DNA from: Actinomyces massiliensis 4401292
Lineage (GTDB): Bacteria > Actinomycetota > Actinomycetes > Actinomycetales > Actinomycetaceae
Direction of reading: 5' to 3'
NCBI RefSeq assembly: GCF_000269805.1
Contig: NZ_JH711483.1
Span: forward strand, 100,562-164,561
DNA: 64,000 nucleotides
In this document: one piece after another, positions 26,436 through 33,855 of the stretch
Numbering within the stretch: position 1 is the first letter of the stretch
Layout: each line of letters begins with the position of its first letter
Translations under genes and position numbers: made by a program
The notes under the pieces: model-generated
The model's input: only the letters and a program-made list of their open reading frames with translations
What the model was told of the DNA's origin: nothing
Database searches by the model: none

Positions 26436-26794
26436 TGCGCGCCGACGCACGCAACCTCAGCACCGCTCCCGCCGACCTGACCCCGCCCGGAGGGCCTGGC
26501 CTGGCACCCGCCGAAGGCGGGCTGCCCGTCGTCGTGATGACGGTCCGCAGCCGTGCTTCGCACTCTAAGAGTTTCGGGAGCCTCATTCGTTCCTACGGGC
26601 GCGGCAAGGGCTTGTCGATTGCCGCGTCCTGCAACAACGTGCCTGGTCAGCGGTCGGTTCCGCCCGCGCTCCGTCGCGTGGCCTCGTGGGATCATTTTGG
26701 GTCTCATTTGGGGGTCAATAGGGGGTCATTTAGGCGCCGCACTCTCTCTGAGGCCCTCCGCGCTGTCCGCGGCGGGGGTGGTCGCCGTGGCTAA
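26435..26794 (+). CDS. Possible third coupled small ORF, unknown
   Basis: A 119-codon frame whose ATG overlaps the stop of the HTH gene (TGATG). It ends with TAA at 26792-26794, 8 bp inside the Rep gene. The basic C-terminal part (RRVASWDHFGSHLGVNRGSF) reads through the GGGGTCA repeats. The coupling pattern argues for translation, but there is no recognised domain and the composition is odd. Confidence 0.3.
   Translation: MRADARNLSTAPADLTPPGGPGLAPAEGGLPVVVMTVRSRASHSKSFGSLIRSYGRGKGLSIAASCNNVPGQRSVPPALRRVASWDHFGSHLGVNRGSFRRRTLSEALRAVRGGGGRRG
26696..26733. repeat. Iteron-like direct repeats before rep
   Basis: Three closely spaced copies of a GGGTC(T)CAT / GGGGTCAAT / GGGGTCATT motif about 11-13 bp apart, 55 bp upstream of the Rep start. 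They are AT-richer than the surroundings and well placed for an initiator binding or nick site. Confidence 0.45.
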
Positions 26795-28199
26795 GCAGGA
26801 GAACAACCCGACGAGCATCGGGCTCACGCAGTACCTCGATCCGTCGTACTGGACCTGGGCTGCCGAGGACCCGAACGGGGCCGCGCTGCTCCAGCAGGGA
26901 GCCGAAGCGATCCTCGCCTACGTGGTGCAGCGGCTCGAGGCCACCGGCTGCGAGGTCGTCGAGGCCTACGGCATCGTGCATGACAAGGACGAGCGCGAGG
27001 TCTGGAGCGACACGGAGAAGGCTCTGGTGATCGAGCCGAAGCCCGATCACCTGCACGCGGTCATCAAGTTCGCCAGCCGTGCGAAGAGCGCACCGCTGGA
27101 TCGGCTCGCGTTCGGCATCGGCGTCGAGCCCCAGTACGTCGAGAAGCCGGGCCGCGGGCGGTACGCCTACGACAACATGCTGTCGTATCTGACGCACGTG
27201 AAGTACGCGGACAAGCACCAATACGCGCCTTCGGAGGTCGCTACGGTGCGTGGGCCTGACTACCTCGGGATCGACGCCCAGCGTCGGGAGACCTGGCTCA
27301 AGGGGCGCGCGCACGTGAAGAAGAAGGTCGTCGCCGAGAACTTCGAGGACATGCGCGAGCGCGTGCTCCAGGGCGAGTTCACGCGGGATCAGATCATGCT
27401 CACGGACGAGCTGTTCGACATCTACTCGCGGCATCAGCGGGAGATCGACGACGCGCTGTCGGCCTACGGCCAGCGCCGCGCATACCGGGCGGCGGCGAAG
27501 CTCCGCGCCGGTGAGTTCTCGACGCACGTGGTGTTCGTCCATGGGGATGCCGGGATCGGCAAGACCCGGTTCGCCACGGACTTCATCACCGAGGCGATCA
27601 ACGCGGCGAACGCGCACGGCGAGCGGTGGCAGGTCTACCGGGCCGCGACGGGGAACCCGCTTGATGACTGGCGAGGCGAGGAGGTGCTGCTGCTGGACGA
27701 TCTGCGGGCCTCGGCGATGGATGCGAACGACTGGCTGCTGCTGCTTGATCCGTACAACGCCTCGCCTGCGAAGGCTCGGTACAAGAACAAGGGCGAGGTG
27801 GCCCCGCGCCTTATCGTCATCACGGCGACGATCGAGCCTGTCGAGTTCTTCTACTACGCCCGCCAGAAGGGCAACGTGGACGAGGCGTTGGACCAGTTCA
27901 TCCGCCGCTTGGCCTCGGTCGTGAAGGTCTATCGTGCCGACGACATCAATCGTTACCTCGTGCAGCACATTGGGAAGATCGAGCCCTACGAGTGGCACCA
28001 GTGCAGCATCCCGACCGCCGCACACACGCCCGGCATGTACGGCAACGCGTATCACCAGAACGTCGGGTCGCGGGAACTGACCTACGGTCCGGAGACCTCG
28101 GCGGAACATGACGCTGAGGGCGCGGTTGCTGAGCTGCTGGGCGGGCTCGCGGTGCGGAGCCCTGACGTGCCGCTGGCGCTGATCGGAGGTGCCGCATGA
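26787..28199 (+). CDS. HUH-endonuclease/SF3-like helicase replication initiator (CRESS-like Rep)
   Basis: A 470-residue Rep. The endonuclease domain has motif I AYGIVHDKDERE (about 60-71), the HUH motif DHLHAVIKF (His 88 and His 90), and motif III YAYDNMLSYLTH (Tyr near 128 or 134 as nicking residue). The helicase domain has Walker A VHGDAGIGKTRF (residues 253-260), Walker B VLLLDDLR near residue 305, and LIVITATIEP as the motif C-like strand. This two-domain order is that of CRESS-type Reps in ssDNA viruses and related bacterial plasmids. It starts at GTG 26787 after a GGGGG stretch. Confidence 0.82.
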   Translation: MAKQENNPTSIGLTQYLDPSYWTWAAEDPNGAALLQQGAEAILAYVVQRLEATGCEVVEAYGIVHDKDEREVWSDTEKALVIEPKPDHLHAVIKFASRAKSAPLDRLAFGIGVEPQYVEKPGRGRYAYDNMLSYLTHVKYADKHQYAPSEVATVRGPDYLGIDAQRRETWLKGRAHVKKKVVAENFEDMRERVLQGEFTRDQIMLTDELFDIYSRHQREIDDALSAYGQRRAYRAAAKLRAGEFSTHVVFVHGDAGIGKTRFATDFITEAINAANAHGERWQVYRAATGNPLDDWRGEEVLLLDDLRASAMDANDWLLLLDPYNASPAKARYKNKGEVAPRLIVITATIEPVEFFYYARQKGNVDEALDQFIRRLASVVKVYRADDINRYLVQHIGKIEPYEWHQCSIPTAAHTPGMYGNAYHQNVGSRELTYGPETSAEHDAEGAVAELLGGLAVRSPDVPLALIGGAA

Positions 28200-28786
28200 G
28201 CACCGAACGCGATGCGCTCTTCCAGGGGGTCGAGGGGGCCGGAGGCCCCTCGCAAGCAGCCGGGGAGGACATGAGCGCCAGCGAAATGTCCGACACGGCT
28301 ACTGCTTGCCACTCTGGCGTACAGGTGGAGCAGCAGACCGACTCCCAGGTGAACACCGGTCGGGCTGATGCGGAGGCTGTGCGTCAGAGTCACGGCGGCG
28401 CGAAGCGTCGTCGTGGGGGCCGCGCGAAGCTCGATACCGACTTCGGAGAGGAGACGCTCGCGGCGCTTCGCACTCGTGCGAAGCGGCTCGGGCTGGCTCC
28501 GAGCACGTGGGTGCGGACCGTCGTCCGGGATGCCCTCCACGCCTCTCGGAGCGAGGAGTTGGACGCCGCCGTGGCCGCGCACCTGCTCGGGGTCGAGGCG
28601 CGGGTGCAGGCGTCGGCGGATGCTCGCGAGCTGGCCGCGCAGATTCGCCCGCTGGCGATCAACGTCAACGACCTCGACCGCCGGGCGCGGGCTGGTGAGT
28701 CAGTGGCGCTGTCGGCGGAGGTGCCCGAGCTGATCGAGTTGCTGCGCGAGGTCCGCGCCCTGCTCGGGGATCGGGCGGCCTCATGA
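28196..28786 (+). CDS. MobC-like relaxosome accessory protein
   Basis: A 196-residue protein. A disordered N-terminal 80 residues is followed by KLDTDFGEETLAALRTRAKR LGLAPSTWVRTVVRDAL, a ribbon-helix-helix-like part. The MobC-type helix AAQIRPLAINVNDLDRRAR follows, matching the RxIGxNLNQxAR motif of the family. It overlaps rep (ATGA at 28196-28199) and the relaxase gene (ATGA at 28783-28786). It would bind oriT next to the relaxase. Confidence 0.78.
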   Translation: MSTERDALFQGVEGAGGPSQAAGEDMSASEMSDTATACHSGVQVEQQTDSQVNTGRADAEAVRQSHGGAKRRRGGRAKLDTDFGEETLAALRTRAKRLGLAPSTWVRTVVRDALHASRSEELDAAVAAHLLGVEARVQASADARELAAQIRPLAINVNDLDRRARAGESVALSAEVPELIELLREVRALLGDRAAS

Positions 28787-30069
28787 GCACCACGCACTAC
28801 AGCCCGAGCGCCAGCGCCGCCGACACGGAGCGCTATATCCGTGGCAAGGAGGACGAGCGGGGCATCGCGATCACGTGCGATGTGCCGGGAGGCCCCGGCG
28901 CGTTCTCGGCGCGCGCTCGGTCGCTCACGCAGAACACGACGCGCGAGGTCGAGGCGGTGCATTACCGCCAGTCGTTCAGCGACGAGGAGTTCGACCCGAA
29001 GAGTCCGGAGGACGTGCAGCGGGTGAACGATCTCGGTTATCAGCTCGCGAAGAAGATGCACCCGGATTCCGACTGCCTCGTAGTCAGTCATGTGGATGGG
29101 CGGGGCAAGAAGCCGCACAACCACATCTTGGTCATCAACCACAACAACCGGACGGGGAAGGCGCTCTCGGACTATCGCACGTTCCACGACCGCAAGGCCG
29201 GGAATCAGCGGGGCGTCCAGTCGGCGAACGACCAGCTGATGCGAGAACACGGGCTCTCGGTCGTGAAGCGGCTGGAGCACGCACCGAAGGACTGGGAGCT
29301 GCGCCGCGAGGACTTCGCCGAGGGATCGCTCGACCGCGAGATGGGCGACCGGATGAGCGCGGCGCTGGCCGATCCCCGGGCGGTGGACAAGGCCGGTCTG
29401 GTCTCGGTGATCGAGGAGCAGAACCAGCGGCTCGGCGATGACGGGGAGCGGGTGCCGCGGATGCGGTTGCACAGCCCCGTCAGCAAGAAGGGCAAGCGCG
29501 CCGGGCAAGAGACCTGGACGCTCTACATCGAGGATCGCCGCGGCGAGTCCGGCCGCGCCGAGCGCCGCAAGCGCGCGAGCGCCCTCTCGGCGGACTTCAC
29601 CCCGGAGGGCGCGCAGGCGTTCTTCGACTACCACCAGCAGCAGAAGGAGAAGGAACATGAGCGCAGCGCTCGACAGGCTGAAGCAGCAGAACGAGCCCGA
29701 GCAGTCGCAGCAGCAGCTCGGCAGTCCGGAGACGATGGAGCTGTTGACCTCGATCCTCGCCGCCGTCGAGGCGCAGAACACGAGGATCGCCACGCTGACC
29801 GAACAGCAGAAGAAGCTCGCGGGGTTCGTGAAGGTCATGGACGAGGAGACGACGAGGCGGCTGGAGCGGATCACGGCCCCGGCGTCGACCTCCTCGCCCT
29901 CCAGCGACGTGTCCGCGAGGATCGCGAGTATCGAGAGCAGGCAGAACGAGATCGCGAGCACGCTCGGCGAGTTCGCGCAGAGTCTCAACGGCGAGAGCTT
30001 GAACGCCGCGTCGCGGAGCTTAGTCGCGGAGGCGCAGAAGAATCGCGCGGCTACGGCCTCGGCGATTGA
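28783..30069 (+). CDS. MOB-family relaxase
   Basis: A 428-residue nickase for conjugative mobilization. The three-histidine metal motif is SHVDGRGKKPHNHILVINHN (His103, His112, His114, with Asp105), preceded by VEAVHYRQSF with the candidate nicking tyrosine (Tyr61). The C-terminal 150 residues are a highly charged coiled coil. The last 413 bp also encode the start of a MobB-like protein in another frame. It lacks a primase or helicase domain. Confidence 0.85.
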   Translation: MSTTHYSPSASAADTERYIRGKEDERGIAITCDVPGGPGAFSARARSLTQNTTREVEAVHYRQSFSDEEFDPKSPEDVQRVNDLGYQLAKKMHPDSDCLVVSHVDGRGKKPHNHILVINHNNRTGKALSDYRTFHDRKAGNQRGVQSANDQLMREHGLSVVKRLEHAPKDWELRREDFAEGSLDREMGDRMSAALADPRAVDKAGLVSVIEEQNQRLGDDGERVPRMRLHSPVSKKGKRAGQETWTLYIEDRRGESGRAERRKRASALSADFTPEGAQAFFDYHQQQKEKEHERSARQAEAAERARAVAAAARQSGDDGAVDLDPRRRRGAEHEDRHADRTAEEARGVREGHGRGDDEAAGADHGPGVDLLALQRRVREDREYREQAERDREHARRVRAESQRRELERRVAELSRGGAEESRGYGLGD

Positions 30070-30562
30070 GGGTCTGAAGGCGCAGGTCACAGCGAACCAG
30101 AAGCTCGTGAGCCAGGTCGGCGGCGCGGTCCAGCGGATCGAGAAGCGCACCGAGGAACGGGTCGAGAAGGCTGTCGAGCAGGTCGCCGGGGAGGCTTCGG
30201 CCACGATGACCGCGAGCCTCGACGCCTCGAACGCGCGGGCGGAGCGGATCATCGCCGCGACGGCGAAGCTGGAGGCGCGACAGCTCTGGTCCGCCGCCGC
30301 CGCGATGTGCCTCGTTCTCCTGCCGGTGGCCGTGGTCGTCGCCGGTCTCTGGATGGGCATCGCCGGGCTCATCACGGGTGTTCAGTGGGCGCTGGACGTG
30401 GACGGGAGCGTGTGGCTCGGCATCGGCCGGTGGCTCGTGGTCGGCGCTGGCCTCGCCGGGGCCGGCTACGGGCTCTTCGCGTCCGTCCGCTGGGTTGCGG
30501 GTCTCGTGGAGACCTGGAAGGGCCGCGGGATGCCGAAGTGGCCCCGCTGGCGCAAGAGGTGA
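29657..30562 (+). CDS. MobB-like coiled-coil membrane protein overlapping the relaxase gene
   Basis: A 301-residue protein in another frame from the relaxase, beginning MSAALDRLKQQNEPEQSQQQ with GGAG upstream. Long coiled-coil segments (about 20-205) are followed by two hydrophobic segments (AAAMCLVLLPVAVVVAGLWM and WLVVGAGLAGAGYGLF) and a basic end. Nested mobA/mobB genes are known from IncQ plasmids, where MobB helps present the relaxosome at the membrane. The same role is inferred here. Confidence 0.75.
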   Translation: MSAALDRLKQQNEPEQSQQQLGSPETMELLTSILAAVEAQNTRIATLTEQQKKLAGFVKVMDEETTRRLERITAPASTSSPSSDVSARIASIESRQNEIASTLGEFAQSLNGESLNAASRSLVAEAQKNRAATASAIEGLKAQVTANQKLVSQVGGAVQRIEKRTEERVEKAVEQVAGEASATMTASLDASNARAERIIAATAKLEARQLWSAAAAMCLVLLPVAVVVAGLWMGIAGLITGVQWALDVDGSVWLGIGRWLVVGAGLAGAGYGLFASVRWVAGLVETWKGRGMPKWPRWRKR

Positions 30563-30613
30563 TCACGCCTCACGAGGGCAAGCGCGCGCAGCGCGTGCGG
30601 CAGCCGCGACAAC

Positions 30614-30659
30614 TGGACATTAGGTCAGCGGCTGCTGTATAGTTCAGTGCATGCTGACC
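30614..30659 (+). promoter_or_regulatory. Promoter/operator of the metal-resistance pair
   Basis: TGGACA (30614-30619), an 18-bp spacer and TATAGT (30638-30643), which ends 7 nt before the cmtR ATG, so the message should be leaderless. Inverted arms GGTCAGC (30623-30629) and GCTGACC (30653-30659) flank the -10 region as a candidate operator. Confidence 0.6.
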
Positions 30660-31019
30660 ATTGCTTCGCGTCTTGACGTCATGAACCGGCTCGGCCGGGC
30701 CATGGCCGACCCGACGCGCTCCCGCATCCTGATGTCCCTGCTCGACAGCCCGAGCCACCCCGCGGTGCTCTCGCGCGAGCTGGGGCTGACCCGCTCGAAC
30801 GTGTCCAACCACCTGACCTGCCTGCGCGACTGCGGGATCGTGGTCGCCGAGCCCGAGGGCCGCCAGACTCGCTACGAGATCGCCGACCCGCACCTGGCCG
30901 CGGCGCTGACGGCACTGGTCGATGTGACCCTCGCCGTGGACGAGAGCGCGCCGTGCATCGACCCGGCCTGCTCGGTGCCGGGCTGCTGCGCCGCGAGCAG
31001 TTCGGGGGACGCCTCGTGA
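30651..31019 (+). CDS. cmtR: CmtR-like ArsR/SmtB metal-sensing repressor
   Basis: A 122-residue winged-helix repressor. The residues around LGLTRSNVSNHLTCLRDCGI VVAEPEGRQTRYEIADPHLA match the mycobacterial Cd/Pb sensor CmtR, including the two cysteines of the CLRxCG motif in the recognition helix. A C-terminal cysteine-rich tail (PCIDPACSVPGCC) can complete the metal site and has more cysteines than CmtR itself. Metal binding should release DNA and induce the adjacent ATPase. Its stop overlaps the GTG start of that gene (GTGA). Confidence 0.85.
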   Translation: MLTIASRLDVMNRLGRAMADPTRSRILMSLLDSPSHPAVLSRELGLTRSNVSNHLTCLRDCGIVVAEPEGRQTRYEIADPHLAAALTALVDVTLAVDESAPCIDPACSVPGCCAASSSGDAS

Positions 31020-32920
31020 GCGCCGCCTGCGGCTGCGACGAGCCGACGACCAGCCCCGCGGACGAGGCAGAGGAGGCAGAGCGCCCGTGGTGGCGTGATC
31101 CCGGCCTGGTCGTGCCGATCCTCTCCGGCGTCGCGTTCGGCACCGGCCTGGCGCTGGAGTGGTCGGGGCTGCACATCGCGGCGCTGGTCGCGTTCTGGGC
31201 GGGCCTGCTGCTGGGCGCGTACACGTTCGTGCCCGGTGCGATCCGGAATCTCGTTGTGAAGCGCAAGCTCGGGATCGCGCTGCTGATGACGATCAGCGCC
31301 GTGGGCGCGGTGATCCTCGGCTACGTCGAGGAGGCGGCCGCGCTGGCGTTCCTCTACTCGATCGCCGAGGCCCTGGAGGACAAGGCGATGGACCGCGCCC
31401 GCGGCGGGCTGCGCGCGCTGCTGAAGCTCGTGCCGGAGACCGCGACCGTGCTGCGCGACGGGACCTCCGCCTCGGTCCCGGCCAGGGAGATCGCCGTCGG
31501 CGACGTGCTGCTGGTCCGCCCTGGCGAGCGGGTCGCGACCGATGGGCTGGTCCGCTCGGGCCGGTCGAGCCTGGACACTTCGGCGATCACCGGTGAATCG
31601 ATCCCGGTCGAGGTCGCGCCCGGAGAAGCGGTGTCGGCGGGCGCGATCAACAGCGCCGGCGTGCTGGAGGTCGAGGCGACCGCCGCGGGCACCGACAACT
31701 CGCTGACCACGATCGTGGAGCTGGTAGAGCAGGCCCAGGCCGAGAAGGGCGACCGAGCCCGGATCGCTGACCGGATCGCCCGCCCGCTGGTGCCCGGCGT
31801 GATGGTCCTCGCCGTCCTCGTCGGCGTGCTCGGGTCCCTGCTCGGCGACCCGGAGACCTGGATCACCCGCGCCCTGGTCGTCCTCGTCGCGGCCAGCCCC
31901 TGCGCGCTGGCGATCGCGGTGCCCGTCACCGTGGTCTCCGCGATCGGCGCGGCGACCAAGTTCGGCGTCGTCATCAAGAGCGGGGCCGCCTTCGAGCGCC
32001 TCGGCGGCATCCGGCACCTGGCCGTGGACAAGACCGGCACTCTGACCCGCAACCGGCCCGAGGTAACCGCCATCGTCGCCGCCCATGGGTTCGACGATGC
32101 GCAGGTGCTTGCTTGGGCTGCCGCCGTGGAGCAGCACTCGACGCACCCACTCGCCGCCGCCATCGCCGCCGCGGGCCGGGGAACCCCCGCCGCGCAGGAC
32201 GTGGCCGAGGAGGCCGGGCACGGCATCGGTGGCCTGGTCGACGGCCGCAGGGTGGCGGTGGGCAGTCCGCGCTGGATCGACGCCGGTCCGCTCAAGGCCC
32301 GGGTCGAGGACCTGGAGGCCGAGGGGCAGACCTGCGTGCTCGTCACCGTCGACGGCTTCCTGGCCGGGGCGATCGGCGTCCGCGACGAGCTGCGCCCCGA
32401 GGTCCCCGAGGTCGTGCGGAGCCTGCGCGACCAGGGCGTCGAGGTGAGCATGCTCACCGGCGACAACTCCCGCACCGCTGCTGCGCTGGCGAAGCTGGCC
32501 GGGATCGGCGACGTGCACGCCGAGCTGCGTCCCGAGGACAAGGCTCGCATCGTCGCCGGGTTCTCGGAGACGTCGCCGACCGCGATGATCGGCGACGGCA
32601 TCAACGACGCGCCCGCCCTGGCCGGGGCGACCGTGGGCATCGCGATGGGCGCGACCGGCTCCGACGCCGCGATCGAGTCCGCCGACGTCGCCTTCACCGG
32701 CCACGACCTCGGCCTCATCCCGCAGGCTCTGCGCCACGCCCGCCGCGGCGGCAGGATCATCAACCAGAACATCGTGCTGTCCTTGGCGATCATCACTGTG
32801 CTGCTGCCGCTGGCGATCACCGGCGTGCTCGGCCTGGCAGCGGTCGTCCTCGTGCACGAGGTCGCCGAAGTCGTCGTCATCGCCAACGGACTGCGGGCTG
32901 CGCGTGCCCGCAAGCAATAG
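31016..32920 (+). CDS. P1B-type heavy-metal-exporting ATPase
   Basis: A 634-residue cation pump. The Cys-rich N-terminus is very short (SAACGCDEP) with no HMA domain. Then come the TGES loop (SAITGESIPVEV), the membrane metal-site motif SPCALAIAVP instead of CPC, the phosphorylation site DKTGTLTRN, HP-locus STHPLAAAI, MLTGDNSRTA, and GDGINDAPALAGA. HEVAEVVVIANGLRA is in the last segment. The SPC motif places it near the P1B-4/CtpG-like pumps. Partnership with CmtR points to Cd/Pb export; Co or Zn is possible. Confidence 0.88.
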   Translation: MSAACGCDEPTTSPADEAEEAERPWWRDPGLVVPILSGVAFGTGLALEWSGLHIAALVAFWAGLLLGAYTFVPGAIRNLVVKRKLGIALLMTISAVGAVILGYVEEAAALAFLYSIAEALEDKAMDRARGGLRALLKLVPETATVLRDGTSASVPAREIAVGDVLLVRPGERVATDGLVRSGRSSLDTSAITGESIPVEVAPGEAVSAGAINSAGVLEVEATAAGTDNSLTTIVELVEQAQAEKGDRARIADRIARPLVPGVMVLAVLVGVLGSLLGDPETWITRALVVLVAASPCALAIAVPVTVVSAIGAATKFGVVIKSGAAFERLGGIRHLAVDKTGTLTRNRPEVTAIVAAHGFDDAQVLAWAAAVEQHSTHPLAAAIAAAGRGTPAAQDVAEEAGHGIGGLVDGRRVAVGSPRWIDAGPLKARVEDLEAEGQTCVLVTVDGFLAGAIGVRDELRPEVPEVVRSLRDQGVEVSMLTGDNSRTAAALAKLAGIGDVHAELRPEDKARIVAGFSETSPTAMIGDGINDAPALAGATVGIAMGATGSDAAIESADVAFTGHDLGLIPQALRHARRGGRIINQNIVLSLAIITVLLPLAITGVLGLAAVVLVHEVAEVVVIANGLRAARARKQ

Positions 32921-32945
32921 GTGTTCCGTCCAACGCCATAACTCA

Positions 32946-32949
32946 GACA
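32946..32949. other. attR core of the integrative element
   Basis: GACA matches attL (24302-24305). Immediately after it the oxidoreductase coding sequence resumes (MRYESPLHLAEEIVALDLL). Confidence 0.7.
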
Positions 32950-33267
32950 TGCGCTACGAGAGCCCACTCCACCTGGCCGAGGAGATCGTCGCCCTGGACC
33001 TGCTCACCGACCGCGCATCGTCATCGGTATCTCCCGCGGCTCCCCGGAGCAGGCGATGCCGCCCAGATCGGAGCCGCCCCCGGAGGGGCGTCTCTCGCGG
33101 CTTCAGGCGGAGCAGATCCGTCGTTGTCGCGGGACCGGTGAGGAAGCCGGTCACGACTGGACCCCGCGGATGAGCGTGTCCCGCTCGATCTTCCCGATCG
33201 TCTCCGAGACCGACCGCAGTCTCTTCAGCCTGCGTGGCGAGGACTCCCACGACTACATCGACGTTAC
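32946..33267 (+). pseudogene. Middle part of the decayed LLM-class oxidoreductase
   Basis: MRYESPLHLAEEIVALDLLT, then a +1 frameshift into RIVIGISRGSPEQAMP. A large deletion follows, then LQAEQIRRCRGTGEEAGHDW and PRMSVSRSIFPIVSETDRSL, all in family order. It is interrupted after YIDV by the insert at 33268-33626. It was non-functional before or after the element arrived. Confidence 0.75.
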
Positions 33268-33626
33268 CGGGTTCTTCGTGTGTGAGGGTGTGGTCGGGGT
33301 GGGCGGGTGCCAGTGGTTCGGTGTCTTGGAGTCCTGCGCGGTCGTACGCGGGGGCGTGTGGTCGTACCTGGCGTCGCGCGGTCGTACCTTGGAGGGGTTT
33401 TAAGGTACGACCGCGTGGAGTTGCGTACGACCGCACGGCTTCACGTACGACCGGGTGAGACTGCGTACGACCACGTGGAGCCGGTGGCCCACGATGACGC
33501 ATCCCCGGGGCGGGCGCAGACGCCCGCCCCGGGACCGTCGACCAGCGACCCCGACGGCCCCGGCGAGAAAAGCCTCGAACAACCGCATACATCCCACCCA
33601 TCACGCCCCCGAACACGAAGAACCCG
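33268..33626. mobile_element. 359-bp insert with terminal inverted repeats and mirrored 20-bp arrays
   Basis: The outer 14 bp CGGGTTCTTCGTGT is repeated inverted at 33613-33626, and similarity continues imperfectly for about 30 bp. TTA lies directly outside the right end and one base outside the left end. Inside are three 20-bp-spaced GGTCGTAC units (33341, 33361, 33381), a loop, four 20-bp-spaced GTACGACC units (33406-33480), and a 13-bp-stem hairpin (33504-33533). The flanks are one pseudogene, which proves insertion. It has no transposase gene, so it is MITE-like or an IS relic. Confidence 0.65.
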
Positions 33627-33829
33627 TTATCGACGGTCTGCACTTGACGTTCAGACGCACCTACGCCGCCGAGCCCGACACCCTCATGCTCGCCATCCCC
33701 GGCCAGCTCGGTGCCGACGACAACCTGTATGCCCTGCAGGCCTTCGCCGAGCACGGCGTACCGGCGCTCGGCTGGCGGCCCAACACAGAGGGACCGGTGA
33801 CGGGATACGCGTTGGACGACGGGGGCTGA
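33627..33829 (+). pseudogene. 3' part of the decayed LLM-class oxidoreductase
   Basis: Reads VIDGLHLTFRRTYAAEPDTL MLAIPGQLGADDNLYAL and HGVPALGWRP, which is the conserved C-terminus (RxYAAEPDxLxxxxPxQLGxDxN ... APALGWR) of the same enzyme family. The stop is at 33829. Confidence 0.75.
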
Positions 33830-33855
33830 GTCCCGGCGATCGATCCGGGGACGGA

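Larger units (their letters stand above)
24306..32945 (+). mobile_element. Integrative mobilizable element with metal-resistance cargo (about 8.6 kb)
   Basis: It is bounded by GACA cores inside an oxidoreductase pseudogene. All genes run rightwards: serine recombinase, three small coupled ORFs, HUH-helicase Rep, MobC-like protein, relaxase, MobB-like protein, CmtR-like repressor and P1B ATPase. It has relaxosome genes and a replication initiator but no type IV secretion genes, so it would need a helper for transfer. The Rep suggests that the excised circle can replicate. Confidence 0.85.

Noticed and set aside
30872-32950. A 692-codon frame on the minus strand opposite the P1B ATPase
   Set aside because: It is antisense to a gene with every catalytic motif intact and is rich in Asp/Gly/Arg/Ala runs typical of GC-rich shadow frames; no recognisable domain.
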